64,000 bases of DNA from Lonicera japonica (taxonomy: Eukaryota > Streptophyta > Magnoliopsida > Dipsacales > Caprifoliaceae). The DNA lies in contig CM038468.1 of the NCBI GenBank assembly GCA_021464415.1, forward strand, positions 39,048,969 to 39,112,968. The letters run 5' to 3'. Below, piece after piece: positions 21,508 to 32,944 of the stretch. Every line of letters starts with the position of its first letter. Positions within the stretch are counted from its first letter, which is position 1. The position numbers were made by a program, and so were the translations under genes. The notes beneath the pieces were generated by a model that was given only the letters and a program-made list of their open reading frames with translations, ran no database searches and was not told the origin of the DNA.

Positions 21508-22053
21508 CTAGCTATTGTACACGTGCGTTGCACGTGGCTTTAGTATTTGACATAAGTTATTAGTTTTAGTAATAACTATGTAAAAAGAATTGGTTAATGA
21601 AGTAAAAAAAAAAAGTTCTATCAAAAGCAAAAGCTTGATTAATATCTAACAAATCAACCAAAAACAAGAATATCATGTGTAGAAGGTAATTTAAAATTGT
21701 AAAAGAATGGTAAAATCAATTAGGTGTACTAAAATTGTTGCACCAAATTGTCGCGAGTAGTCAAGCATAAACCTGTATTAAAGTATATTATATAATTAGT
21801 GCATTTATTATTAGTTTAATTAATTGTATTGTTGATTTAACCAATAGACAAGGAAATTAACTAAATTTAAAGTATACGCAACCAATAATAATAAAAAACA
21901 CTATTGTCGACCATTAACCAATAAAAAAACACTAACCAATAAAATAGTAAAAAAAGTCATTTACGCAGAGATAGAATTATTAAAAATATTATAAAAACAC
22001 TAACTAATATCCATTGTTCTGTTGAACGATTGTTTCATAAAATATGATTCGTT

Positions 22054-22117
<64 letters not shown>
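22054..22117. repeat. (AAT)n microsatellite
   Basis: About 21 trinucleotide units, uninterrupted, inside the Helitron. Confidence 0.95.
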
Positions 22118-22329
22118 TGTTCAAACTTCGAAGAGAGAGAACGAACCGTTTATATTTCGAGAAGCTTGTAATCTGTCTTGTGTTTTTTAATATTGCTTAT
22201 GTGTGTATATCAAGTTTACGATTTAAAATTGTAGTTGAAATAAATTAGCTAGGATGCATTGTAAGAGATGTAATATCATTGGAATAGTAGTGAAACTAAA
22301 ATACGTAGAGTTTAAACCAAACTAATATG

Positions 22330-22622
22330 ATATCATCGTGAATTTGATTTTGAGTAGAAGATTTTAATTCTATTTTGAGTAGAATAAAAGGAGTAAAAGA
22401 CATAATTTTGTTTTAATTTATTTTTTGAGTAGTACAACATGATTTTCATTAGCAAAGTACTTCAATACTATTGTTGTGATTTTCATCAGTATAATAATTT
22501 AATACATGATTTTCATTAGTAGAGTAATTTAATTTTTTTAATTTTATTTTGAGCAAGACAACGTGACTTTCATTAGTAGAATAATTTGATACATGATTTT
22601 CATTAGTAGAGTAATTTGATAC
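22330..22622. repeat. Degenerate direct repeats in Helitron
   Basis: Repeated phrases TGATTTTCATTAGTAGAGTA and GTGAATTTGATTTTGAGT occur several times here and again at 24046-24190 on the other side of the solo LTR. The solo LTR therefore landed within one array. Confidence 0.6.
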
Positions 22623-24045
22623 TGTAGGTCGGAAAATACCCTAGAGGGGGGGTGAATAGGGTTTTTAAAACTTAATGGGATTTTTAAAATCACTTTAAAA
22701 ATGTTTGATGTCTATATCAATCAACCAAACAATAAACAAAGATAAATTCAATCACAAGATGCAAAAGTCACAATATAAAAGTTTAAGGGATAGAAGGATT
22801 AAACCAATCAAAGTCGAAGACTTTTTGTCCACACGGTTCGGCTACAAAGCCCCTACTCCGCGCTCGGTTAGTTCCCCGAGAAGTTCCACTAAAATCGATC
22901 TCCTTCCGGGTGAAGATCAAACCACTACAAGTGTATCTTTCTCACACACTCTTACAAGTATTGAAATTCTCACAATACTCACACAAAAATGCTCTCTTGC
23001 TATCTTAAGAGATAAACCTCTCTTAATGTTTGAAAGAAATGATTTGGTGACTAACACCAATGTACAATAGCTCAATAGGTGTATGGAGATTACAACTTAA
23101 GCTCACACTAAGAGATATCAAATTTGATCAAGAAGATGTAGCTCAATATAAAGATGATTGATCAAAATAAAATGTTCTTGAATATTTGAATAATGAATAG
23201 AGATGAATAGAATGGTGTAGAAATGATTCAAGTAAGTTTAAATGAGTCTTAGATGGTGTATATATAGTCTAGGTAAGCATATGGCCGTTTGGAGGGAGTT
23301 GGTAGATGTTTGGTACCAAAAGTGGTAAAAAATCTGAAATCCAACGGCTAGTTTCTGGACCATCAGTCGACTGAGCAAAGCTCATCAGTCGACTGATGAG
23401 TCCATCAGTCGACTGAGAAAAGCCCATCAGTCGACTGATGTACCTTCTGCCTTGCTGCCAGATTTGGCCAAAAACCCAATTTCCATATAAATGCAAATGA
23501 ACTCCAAAATCAATTTTGAGGATAGGGGATGTTTAAAAATGATTTTCTAAGACTTCTAACATTGTTTTTGCAACAAAATTCATTCATCTAATTTTATAGT
23601 GAATTTTTCAAGATAACAAGTTTGCGATATATAAAATACGTTTTCAAAGATAAAACTAGATTCAACTTTTGATTTGATCAATCTTATAATATTGGAATAT
23701 TGTATGAGCTATGATGATCAAATAAGAATCTTTACAAGGAAACTAAAGCACTCACTCACATATGAAATATCGAGTCTTCGAGGGCTTTGTTTGATTCTTC
23801 GTTTCTTTTCTTCCTTGGCTAATTGTACTTAACAAATTTCATGGAGGTGTATTGATAAGAGTTGTGAGATGTAAGACTTTGATAGCAATACTTCGTAGAT
23901 GGATGATTTTGATTCCGGCTTATCGGTTAAGTCCACGTGTGATCAATTTGTTGTGGCTATAACTTAAAACAACAACTAAATTAAATTACACAAGATTAAG
24001 TTTATTGTTATTATCAAAACAAGATTAATGACTTTCAAGTCAACA
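22623..24045 (+). repeat. Solo LTR (1.4 kb) nested in Helitron
   Basis: Starts TGTAGGTCGG, ends AAGTCAACA, and is flanked by a perfect 5-bp duplication GATAC (22618-22622 and 24046-24050). It has no PBS, internal domain or second LTR, so it is a solo LTR left by recombination, or a very short element. Near the start is a run CTAGAGGGGGGGTGAATAGG. Orientation is taken from the TG...CA reading only. The family is not identified. Confidence 0.8.
23361..23440. repeat. CATCAGTCGACTGA palindromic repeats
   Basis: Four copies of CATCAGTCGACTGA start at 23361, 23383, 23403 and 23425. The second and fourth extend to perfect 16-bp palindromes CATCAGTCGACTGATG. The copies alternate every ~20-22 bp inside the solo LTR. 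Confidence 0.9.
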
Positions 24046-24291
24046 GATACTATTGTGAATTTGATTTTGAGTGGAAGACCTAGATACATAATTTTTTTCA
24101 TTAGTAGAGTAATTTGATACTATTGTGAATTGCACTTTGAGTAGAAGACATAAAATACATAATTTTATTTTTAATACAACATGATTTTCATTGAGCATGA
24201 GATTTTAATTTTAGAATTAAAGGATATATTTGTCCACACAGAAAAAGGGAAAAACACTTAAGGTTATTCGTGCTTTTATATATAGTATAGA

Positions 24292-25640
24292 TTTTTTATT
24301 AAGATCAAATGTTAATTAGTAAAAACAAGATTCTTATGGACGAAAAAAATTGGAAAATTTACTAAGTTCAACTACCTAAATAAAAAGTTAGGCATACCTA
24401 TTGACACAATTTGAGAATACGTGAAATGATCATTTAATTATTAATGTAAGTAGTTCACGCACCAAACATCATGTTGTTCTTTTCTCTCTCTAAATATTAC
24501 TATTTCATTTTTATTTTATTGACTTCTAAAGAATTTTAGACTTTCTATTTTATATTCTTTGCATGAATATAATTTCATGTTTTAGTATTAGGATTTTTGA
24601 TCAATTATGATGAATTTGAAAAATCGTAATAGAAGTTCTTTCTAATTAAATAAAATTATTTTGAATATATTTACTTATTAAATAGTTATTTATATTAGTA
24701 GGATTTGAGATTTTTTTAGGTGGTTGTTGAACGAAATTCTCTTTAAATTTTAATTTTAACTTAAATTTCACTGTTTACGAAATGTAAGGACCAAATAATT
24801 TAATTTATTTTCATTATTTAGATATTCAATGACACTATTAACTATCGCCAGTTGTTAATGCAATTAAGGTGAGTAATTTTTTATTTGTCACAAATTTATG
24901 AATATAATTATATACATGTAGGATTTGGATGTATGGACCGACCCCCGGCAACGAGTTTCTGTTGCTAAGAGAATGGTCCTTGTACAAATTATTCGACGTA
25001 TAAGATCCTTTATACAAAAGATTCTTAAGATAAAAGTTTGCCTAGTTCTCGTCAGAACTCAGGATTGGGCCTAGCTTGACTATTTTGGCAGTTTGGATGA
25101 AGGAAAACAATTGTGACTTCCACTAATTGGTCCCGAGCCATTGGGGCCAAAGTCCAAATATGCATAAATTATGCAGGGGTTGCCCCCCCCCCCTTCTTTT
25201 TCTTTGCCATATTTTGACGTAGATTCCAAAGTTTTAGTAATGTACCATTGGTCCCTAATTTGGACAGAAACTGTTGGTTGAATAGTAAGACCGTTAATTT
25301 ATTCATAAAAATACAAAATTGCCCCTCTTTCATTCCCTTTCACGAAATAGAGGCTGGTTTCAATGTCTCCCTCCATGTTTTGATTGTTTCAATTCGAACC
25401 GGGAAGTATCTCACGTAACTCTAGGTTAACCTTGGCCCTAACTCCATTAGGAAATACTAACCGAATGTTGATGTAGGTTAACCTTTGCGCTAACTCCACA
25501 TTTGCAACTCCGGGATCTAATGGCGCTTTTAACTTTTGGGACAAAGATAGCAAACAAAGACTCAAAGTACACCTGCAATTTGAATTTTAAAGTGTTTGGT
25601 TTCAATGTGAATAATCTGCTTATGTTTTCGTGCCTTAACA
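24292..25640. other. Spacer without recognisable gene
   Basis: AT-rich; includes an 11-nt C run at 25183-25193. No coding region, RNA gene or element end was recognised. Confidence 0.5.
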
Positions 25641-25654
25641 TTAGACATATATAC

Positions 25655-25840
25655 TACTACTCCTCTTGTCCCAAATTGAGAGCCATCATTTCACCTTCAC
25701 ATATTTGAAGTAAGACTAATTTTAACATAATCAATCGTTAAGAATAAAACTTGTTTGCTATCATGGGTCATTGGATTTAGTTATTGATCATCTCGCAAAA
25801 AATGAAGTGCGACTCTTAGTTTGGGACGTCCGAGAGTGGA
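25655..25840. mobile_element. Decayed Stowaway-like MITE
   Basis: Ends resemble Stowaway inverted repeats: CTCCTCTTGTCCCAAATTGAG on the left and ACTCTTAGTTTGGGAC...GAGAGTGG on the right. About 185 bp, non-coding. The TA duplication is not clear. Confidence 0.55.
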
Positions 25841-26230
25841 AAATATAACTTTTAATTTTGTATGCAAGTAATATTATGTTTCGTTTAAGCCCCCGTCCTT
25901 TCTCTCTTTGAGTTGATGTTCGTGCTTGCATCTTTGTTTGGACTGTAATAGAATTCAAAAGGTGCAAGTATAGTAGCCATGTAATTGCTTTTACCAAATT
26001 TTCTTGTCCATTATACGTTGACTTATCGTAAAATGGCCTCCATAATATGCTACTGTTTTTTTGTTTCACATCAAATTGAGAAATTGCCGTTTGCTTGTTT
26101 CTTCAGGCCATGTAAAGGGTGTACTAAACCGATACCCTGTATTATTTTTAACAGCAACGGATCAATCTATGCATATTCAGTTCGTCTTGGCCCTTGGGTA
26201 TTATATTTTAGTAATTTGTTTAGAAGTTTA

Positions 26231-26522
26231 GGCTCCGTTTGATTGCAAAGATGAAAAAGGAAAATAAATTTAGTTAGTTTGTGTGAAAAGATAAAAAAAT
26301 AAGATGAGAAATGTTACTCATTTTGTCAGTATACATTGGATCCTTCCATCCTTCAATATTTTTGGTGGAAAATTTTTACCCGCCACTAAACAAAGAAAAT
26401 TTCTTCATGGAAAAACTTAAAAATCAAGAAGATATCACCTCTATCACCCAACTTATTTTCCATCTTTTCACTAAAACAAACTCAATTTATTTTCCTTTTT
26501 CACCATGCAATCAAACAGAGCC
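26231..26522. mobile_element. Tourist-like MITE (PIF/Harbinger)
   Basis: 292 bp flanked by TTA on both sides (26228-26230, 26523-26525), with inverted ends GGCTCCGTTTGATTGCA / TGCAATCAAACAGAGCC that continue with good pairing for about 60 bp. No ORF. It is the most complete copy of a family also seen at 11385, 20085 and 30600. Confidence 0.85.
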
Positions 26523-26579
26523 TTAAAGGAAAAAAGAAAACAAGAACCATAAGCCAGTTCACGCGCATGTTATTAAAAT

Positions 26580-26593
26580 CCCCCCCCCCCCCC
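26580..26593. repeat. 14-nt poly-C tract
   Basis: Simple C run, one of three in the window (see 19917 and 25183). Confidence 0.85.
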
Positions 26594-26971
26594 AAACAAC
26601 CCGCCTGCTTTCTTTATAGGTGTGTTCTGTTGGAGTAAGGGTGCAGAAAATCATAATCCAGCAACGGCAAAGAACTACATCTTCGTGCACTTGCCACAGG
26701 TATACTTGTATTTGCATATGGAGTTGCAATTATTTATTTGTCTGTATTTTCCTTTCTTTTTTAAAAGAAAAAATAATTGGAAACATTATTTAATTGGTAT
26801 GTTGAATTAAAAGAAAGATCTGGAAACATCCACTGAGTTTTGTTCATTAAAAACTTAATGCAGTGGAAAGCTATTTTCAATCTGAAGAGGTTTTCATACA
26901 AATGAACTGTTTTTGCGCATTTGGGTGATATTAGGAATGACGAAAATCAACAGCAATACCTTTTGGTATAC

Positions 26972-27134
26972 AGTTGGTTAGCAACAAAATGTGGAAAATG
27001 GAGCAAAAATGAATCAGTGTTTTCATTTACATAACTAACCAAATGCATGTCGAGTTGGTTAGCAACAAAATGTGGAAAACGGAGCAAAAATGAATCAGTG
27101 TTTTCATTTACATAACTAACCAAATGCATGTCGA
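26972..27134. repeat. 81-bp tandem duplication
   Basis: Two adjacent copies (26972-27052, 27053-27134) differ at essentially one base (AAATGG/AAACGG). Each begins with GTTGGTTAG and contains CTAACCAA near its end, an 8-bp inverted pair, so the unit may descend from a short inverted-repeat element. Located 3' of the SERK-like gene. Confidence 0.85.
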
Positions 27135-27707
27135 CACAGGATTAATAATTAACTTTACATAACTTCGCTCATATGATGCAGGAGTCTGAGGTGAAAGGAA
27201 AACTACGTATTGGAACCAGTGGCAGAAAGTGAAGCTGCTTGTTTTACTACCTCCCTCTCCTCTTATTGTACATATGGATGTGCGTTTTATTTATATTCTA
27301 CTGTTTGTGTGCGAATTGAATCTTGCTCTTATCAGCATATGACCGTTACAAGAAAAGATTTACAAATGATTTACAATCTGAATACATGAAATTACAGTAG
27401 TACAGTTGCACTTCCACAGCCATTGCTATATTTTCACTAATATGACAAAATCTAAAATCTAAACACCACCTACTAACCTATAGACACATTACAGAATCAT
27501 CAAAACTCTCTTGCACATGATAAAAGCTATATCTTAAATTTCTTAGAGAGAGAGAGAGACATCATATGCACAAAGGTGATCAAATTCAATTTTGATACAA
27601 AGTGGAAACCCAAGAAATTTCTCTACGTGTATTGCCAACACCAGCCACCTGAGCGTCGGTCGATCATTTGGGGTCTGGAAATTCACCGGGAATGGAGCTC
27701 CGGTGGG

Positions 27708-30447
27708 TTATCTGGGGCCAGATAATTCATCGGGCTGGAGGTAGGAGGTGGAGTCGGCAATGATCCAATCAGCATTGGGGTAAAGGGCGTTGTTGAACTC
27801 TTGTTGGAAAACTAAATCGTTTTGCATCTCTTCCCACCTCTTGGACAAACCATCGCCTTCGAGCATTCTGACAACCTCTGACATCTTGGGGCGGTCAGTC
27901 AGGGAGCGTCGGGTGCAGAGCCGAGCCACCTGGATCAGCTGCTCCACCTCGTTGTCATTGTAGTTACCGTTCAGATCTGCGTCCACCAATGCTTCTAACT
28001 TCTTTTCCTTCATAAGTCCTTTCACCTGAAAATGTCAACAAGATAAATTTTAGCAGAAGTCCATAACAAGGGTATGCTTTGCGCATAAATCGGTCTTTTA
28101 TATACTCCCCCTGTCACTAGTTAAAGAGTCCATGTGTGAATTTTGCTTTTCTTATGAATGCAGTTATCTCATCACGATCAATAGTTTAGCACAAATATGT
28201 TTTTATAGTGAGTTTTGGTAAGTCGAATATGTTATGAAAGCGAAAGTGAATTCTTAATTCGGGACATCTTGAGAACTCGAGAAGGAATAGTAAATTCTTA
28301 CTTTCAAAGGGAGGGAGGGAGTAGTATTTATCTTTGTTGCTTATTGGAGAAAAAATGGAACACTTAAAAATGGGTAAATTCCACCTAATTTTCCATCTTT
28401 CGTAGCATTTGATAGCTTTCAAAGCAAAAAAGTTCCATGAAATGGCAAGTCATAAAAAAAAAAAAATAGAGAAAAAAAAAAAGAAAGAGAGAAATTGAAC
28501 TTCATGGAAAATGTCACATCTTTCTAAGACAAGTTGGCTTTTACTTTGCACAATCTTTACCTTTACATCTTTTTGGCATTTGATTGGCGCCAAAAGAAGG
28601 AACATATATATATATATATATAATTATTTTCCACGTTGACAATAAGGTCAATCAAACACCTTGAAACAAAATTTTCCATGGAAAGCAATTGCTAGCAAAT
28701 AGCAATTCAATTACTCAGAAGTTATGGGAGGAAGATAAATACTTACCCAATCAAGCAACATGACATCATCATCATTGGCAAGCCGAGCAAGATCGAAAGC
28801 CCTCTGTCCAGTTATGAGCTCAAGTAGCATAACCCCATACCCGAAAACATCGCTTTTCTCGGAAGTTTTTCCGGTGGAAAGGTACTCAGGAGGTATATGT
28901 CCAATTGTGCCACGCACGGCTGTGGTAACTTGCGAGTCCTTGTAGTCCATCAGCTTAGCCAACCCAAAGTCTCCAACAACTGCTTCAAACTCCTCATCCA
29001 AAAGTATGTTTGCAGCTTTAATGTCTCTGTGAATGATCTTGGGGTCACAATGATCATGCAAATACATTATACCCCTTGCGGATCCCAGTGCAATTTGCTT
29101 CCTTGTCGGCCAATCAAGTGGGGGTTGCGTTTCTGGTCGCTCTGTAATATCATATTATCATGTCAATTATCTATGAGAATTTCATTATACTGTAATTTTT
29201 CTTTTTAGTACAAGTGATACATCAAAGGATAGACTCGAGGTTTGAGTTTACGGGGATGGGGAGTCTCTCCCTCCTTTAGATGAAGGGTACTTATGAAAGT
29301 TCAAAGTTCACAATATTTATGAATATGCAAGACTAAACGGAGGGGGTAATAAGATATTGTACACGGGGTACAATAGTTTTAGACATGCCAGCATTTGGAA
29401 GATGTAAGATGGTATACAACCATAAGAGTGTTTTTGGAGACGATTTTTACAGCACTTGAAGCACGCTATTGCACAAGCAAGCTGATAAGCAACTCTAAAT
29501 TTATATATATATATATTACAAATAATAATAAAATATTAAAATGATACTTTTACTAGTGTAAGTAACCAAATATAATATATACTAGAACATGTGGCACACT
29601 CAGATGCGCCAACAATACCCGGTAATTCTTGATACTTGATGTTTTTTCTAACACATTTTGAGACAATGTGATAATGTTTGATCAAGTCTTCAAGTGGTTA
29701 AGTTGCATATTGTTAAAACAAAATGCCCTGGTTCAGTTCCTGCTAGAACTATCAATAATTTTTCTAAATAAGGAAGGGTTGGTTCACAATTTTCAGTAAG
29801 TACCAAAACGTAACCGCTAAGTGGTCATCACGAGGAAGGTTTTGGTGTGTCTGTTAAATTACTAAAATAATCTTCATTCTTTCGAAAATAAAATACAACT
29901 TGATTAGGGATTTGAACCTCTCACCTTAGATATGCACAAAACACAAATCTTTACCACTCAACCAAACACGATCCCACATCCTTAAAGTGTTTTCAAAGTC
30001 TACATTATATGAGGAATTACCAAGTACAATATTACAAAAGCATCGAGTGTGCTTGGAGTTCTAGCATGGTAATAGACAACGTATAAAGAAACCAACAAGA
30101 AGTACCTCTTAAAGATGATGCAACACTTCCATTAGCCATATAAGGATAGACGAGCACACGTTCTGTGGGAGTTGTACAAAAGCCTATCAAGCGACATAGA
30201 TTACGATGCACAGTTTTGCTTAACAATTCGACTTCTGTTTGGAACTGGAGCTGCCCACCTGGAGTACGCTCCTCTTTTAGCCTTTTTACGGCCACCAGGG
30301 TGCCATCATCCAAACGTCCTTTGTAAACCTTACCGAATCCACCTCTTCCCAAAATATTTCTATTGCTAAAGTTATCTGTTGCAACTTGTAGTTCACGCAG
30401 TGGAAACCACTTGCGTTGTACTCGATGAACTTCTGGATCCTTTGCAG
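27708..30447 (-). CDS. SERK/BAK1-type receptor kinase, kinase-domain exons only
   Basis: Three minus-strand exons encode a SERK-family Ser/Thr kinase domain: 30106-30447, 28747-29141 and 27708-28025, with GT/AG junctions and matching phases. Motifs: [20 protein letters not shown], then [62 protein letters not shown] (family IAPEY, so the APE Ala is Pro), [12 protein letters not shown], and the family C-terminus ELSGPR. SERKs are co-receptors for brassinosteroid and immune LRR receptors. The LRR ectodomain, proline-rich hinge and membrane segment are absent: nothing matching them is seen between 30448 and 34175. The locus is therefore 5'-truncated, or starts with an unrecognised exon. The kinase itself has no frameshift. 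Introns hold a Stowaway element and two SINE-like sequences. Expression is unknown. Confidence 0.8.
28105..28321. mobile_element. Stowaway MITE in SERK intron
   Basis: 217 bp, flanked by TA, with ends CTCCCCCTGTCACTAG and GGGAGGGAGGGAG, the Stowaway (Tc1/mariner) consensus style. It lies in the intron between the last two exons. No ORF. Confidence 0.75.
28440..28630. repeat. A-rich and (TA)n tracts in intron
   Basis: A-rich tract at 28447-28490 and (TA)n at about 28603-28622, within the SERK intron. Confidence 0.7.
29660..29790 (+). mobile_element. Possible SINE
   Basis: A B-box-like GGTTCAGTTCC (29730-29740) is preceded about 35 nt upstream by an A-box-like TCAAGTGGTTAAG. Tail unclear. It sits in the SERK intron, facing the minus-strand SINE at 29873. 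Confidence 0.45.
29873..29975 (-). mobile_element. tRNA-derived SINE in SERK intron
   Basis: The minus strand has A box TGGTTGAGTGGTAA (29951-29967 region) and B box GGTTCAAATCC (29908-29918) at tRNA-like spacing, then a non-tRNA tail. Same strand as the host gene. Confidence 0.65.
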
Positions 30448-30599
30448 CTGCAAAAGAGAAAATAAATGAGTGTTTTAATTTCATTTTGTACCCCAACCAA
30501 ATTTTATCTGTTCTGTGTCTTTAGTTGTGTGTGACTGCATAATTTTGTGACTTACTTTTAGCCTAATTTTCTCCTTTTATGGTCTATTGATTAAAAAAA

Positions 30600-30830
30600 A
30601 TAAGTGGTAAATGATTGAAAAAACGAGTTTTTAAGTTTTATCATAAGTTGGAAAAAGAGATAATTTATCTAGTGAGATGTTCTCCATCTCTCCCTCTTTT
30701 TCATGGAATATTTTTCTAACCTATTATCCAAAGAAATGGATTCCATGAAAAAACTGAAAAGGTAATAAAACATCAAACCAAATCACTCATCTCTTTCTCC
30801 AACTTCTCATACAAATTGAAGTTTACAAAC
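30600..30830. mobile_element. Tourist-family MITE fragment
   Basis: Shares AAGAAATGGATTCCATG and neighbouring phrases with 20085-20300. Ends diverged. Confidence 0.4.
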
Positions 30831-30834
30831 ATAC

Positions 30835-31330
30835 AAGTGGACCAGCAGTCCACCAAAACCATACAAAAGAGAATATTTACATCAATTCAGCACACATGCA
30901 CATTTAAACTTTTAAGACTATCGCTCGCCAATAATGCAAGATATAAGAAACTGAATCCCCTTTAAAAACTTCGAAACCAAATGACCAAAGAGATGCCAAA
31001 TACTTTACTCTTTCAGTATCAACTCCCTTGTTTTCCTCCTTCCCTTAAAAAATGCTGTTGTTTCTTTCCATCCATAGAGTCCAAAAAACTGCTATCATAA
31101 TACAGCTTTTTTGAATTTTGATAAGAAACAGAACTGAAATATTATATTAAAAATAGAAGATTACAAGGGAAGGACAGAAAGTCCCCACCAAAGCAATACA
31201 AAAAAGCAACCGCTTAAACCAGCACCATCAAAAAAAACATCCGAGAAAGAGATAATAAAAAAATACAAATCCAAGAATAAACAACCACAGGTGTGACTAA
31301 TCAATCCGAGAATAAACAACCACAGTTAGA
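30835..31330 (-). repeat. LINE 3'-end fragments
   Basis: Contains CCAGCAGTCCACCAAAA as at 18020, and from 31105 a T-rich start followed by TTGATAAGAAACAGAAC and TTACAAGGGAAGG, resembling reverse-oriented plant LINE tails. No coding part. Confidence 0.45.
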
Positions 31331-32944
31331 GCGTTTTGGTGTAGTATGAGCCCAGTTATGAATAATGAATGGAACTCCCACAATGATGTTAAGTATGTGG
31401 TCCTCTCAAGAATGCCCTCTGTCGCAACTATGGACAATACAGAGAAGCAAAGTTCAAGGGATCGATGGAAGAACTATGGATGCAATAAGAAATTAAATGG
31501 GCACAGAGAACAAAATGAAATATTTAATCAAAGAGAGCAAAAGGAGATTCACTGAACTGAAAAGAAAACATAACCAGCTGAATCAACGCAGAGAGAGGTA
31601 AGATGGTTACCAGGAAGGGAACCTGAATGAAGAACTACTGCCAGTGAGATATTAATTCAAGTTAGAAATGAAAACATGGGCCCATTATATGCTTGTTTGA
31701 AAAGGTACATTCCTAATGCCCACTTCTTAGTAAATAAGCTGCCAGGCTGTCTTTTCAATGTTATAATTTTAAATGGCCTCTTCTTAAACATATCAACCTT
31801 TCCTATGGGACACAAGCAATCTTAATATGTTCAAATCTTAATATCATTTGGGGGTCAAATCAATGAAATGGGGAGTTACAATTGTTTGATGCACATATAT
31901 GATATATATATATATATTATTTATTTATTCAATAAGAAACAAGATTTCATTATTAAGTCAAAAACTAATATTACGGTAAGGAGCTTTAGAGTCATATTAT
32001 GTGTGTTGAGGGTTTTGAAGTGCATCCTAAGGCTTCCCATACATATGGCTAAGAGTAGATTGGCGGGAGTCAATGTGGATCCCACCATTTTATCGGGATA
32101 GGCTTCTTTAGCTAGGTTCATTGTAGAGCGTTGGCCCATGACATTGTAGTCTAAAACAAAACCTAGAATTAGCCAACATGATACAATAGCATCATTCAAT
32201 ACATGTTTTAAACATAGCTTTACATTTGTACCATGGCTTTTTACTCTTGTTAGAACTGTTATCCCTTACATTGAATGGGTCCAGCGCTTGTATGTATTTT
32301 CAATCCACAAACACCAGACTGTCCTCTTTGGCTAAGACACATATAATGGTCATCATAACACAAATTCTCGAACTATCTTCCTTTTTAGCTTTTAGAGGGA
32401 TGAGGGGTTGTTCAAGACTTCAAGTCTTTAAGCCCACAAAACTGCGTCCTCTTCAGACTGTTTGACAAAGAAGTCTTTTTCTCGCCATTTATTCCTTTTC
32501 CTCTCATTTTCTACCTATATTAAGTAGCAACTTAGAAGTATACATATAAGATGAAATTTTAATTTTCTAGAAGCCATGATACTTGAAAATGCAGCACAAG
32601 CTTCAATATTTTAAGTTTATTCATATCAAACTAATTCCTTAAAGGAATGATATCAAGAAATAATGATACTCCTTGTGCTAAAATGTTATCCATGAGGACC
32701 ATAAGAATCAGCAAATGTCTATAAGGTTGATCAAGTGGATCACATTTGTTCATGTAGCTTACTCTTCCCACTTCCCTCTTCGTATTCAAGTTGTTTCTAC
32801 ATCAACAAGTGAACTTTTGCCTTTTTTACCTGTAAAAACCCCTAAACGTAACTGTTTCATCTTTTTATAAATTTTCTAATCTAACAAGTATTTGACTAGA
32901 CCTCATCAGAGGTGGCCTTACCATGAGGCAAGTTACGCAATCGC
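31331..32944. other. Spacer between two kinase loci
   Basis: No exon of either kinase, no RNA gene. Near 32905-32990 is GAGGTGGCCTTACCATGAGG with GAGGGCCCATTTT, which looks like one end of a hAT-type repeat but has no partner. Confidence 0.45.

Larger units (their letters stand above)
21508..24291 (-). mobile_element. Non-autonomous Helitron
   Basis: Read on the minus strand the element starts with TCTATACTATATATAAAAG at 24291 and ends with a hairpin CACGTGC-AAC-GCACGTG followed after 8 nt by CTAG (21508-21511). It is flanked by A on the 5' side and T on the 3' side: A|TC...CTAG|T, the Helitron signature. There is no Rep/helicase ORF. A 1,423-bp solo LTR is nested inside, so its original length was about 1.36 kb. 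The interior also holds a long (AAT)n run and short direct repeats. Confidence 0.85.

Noticed and set aside
31921..32199. 92-residue minus-strand ORF between the kinase loci
   Set aside because: No recognised domain, no splice partner and no homologous phrase with kinases; AT-rich spacer.
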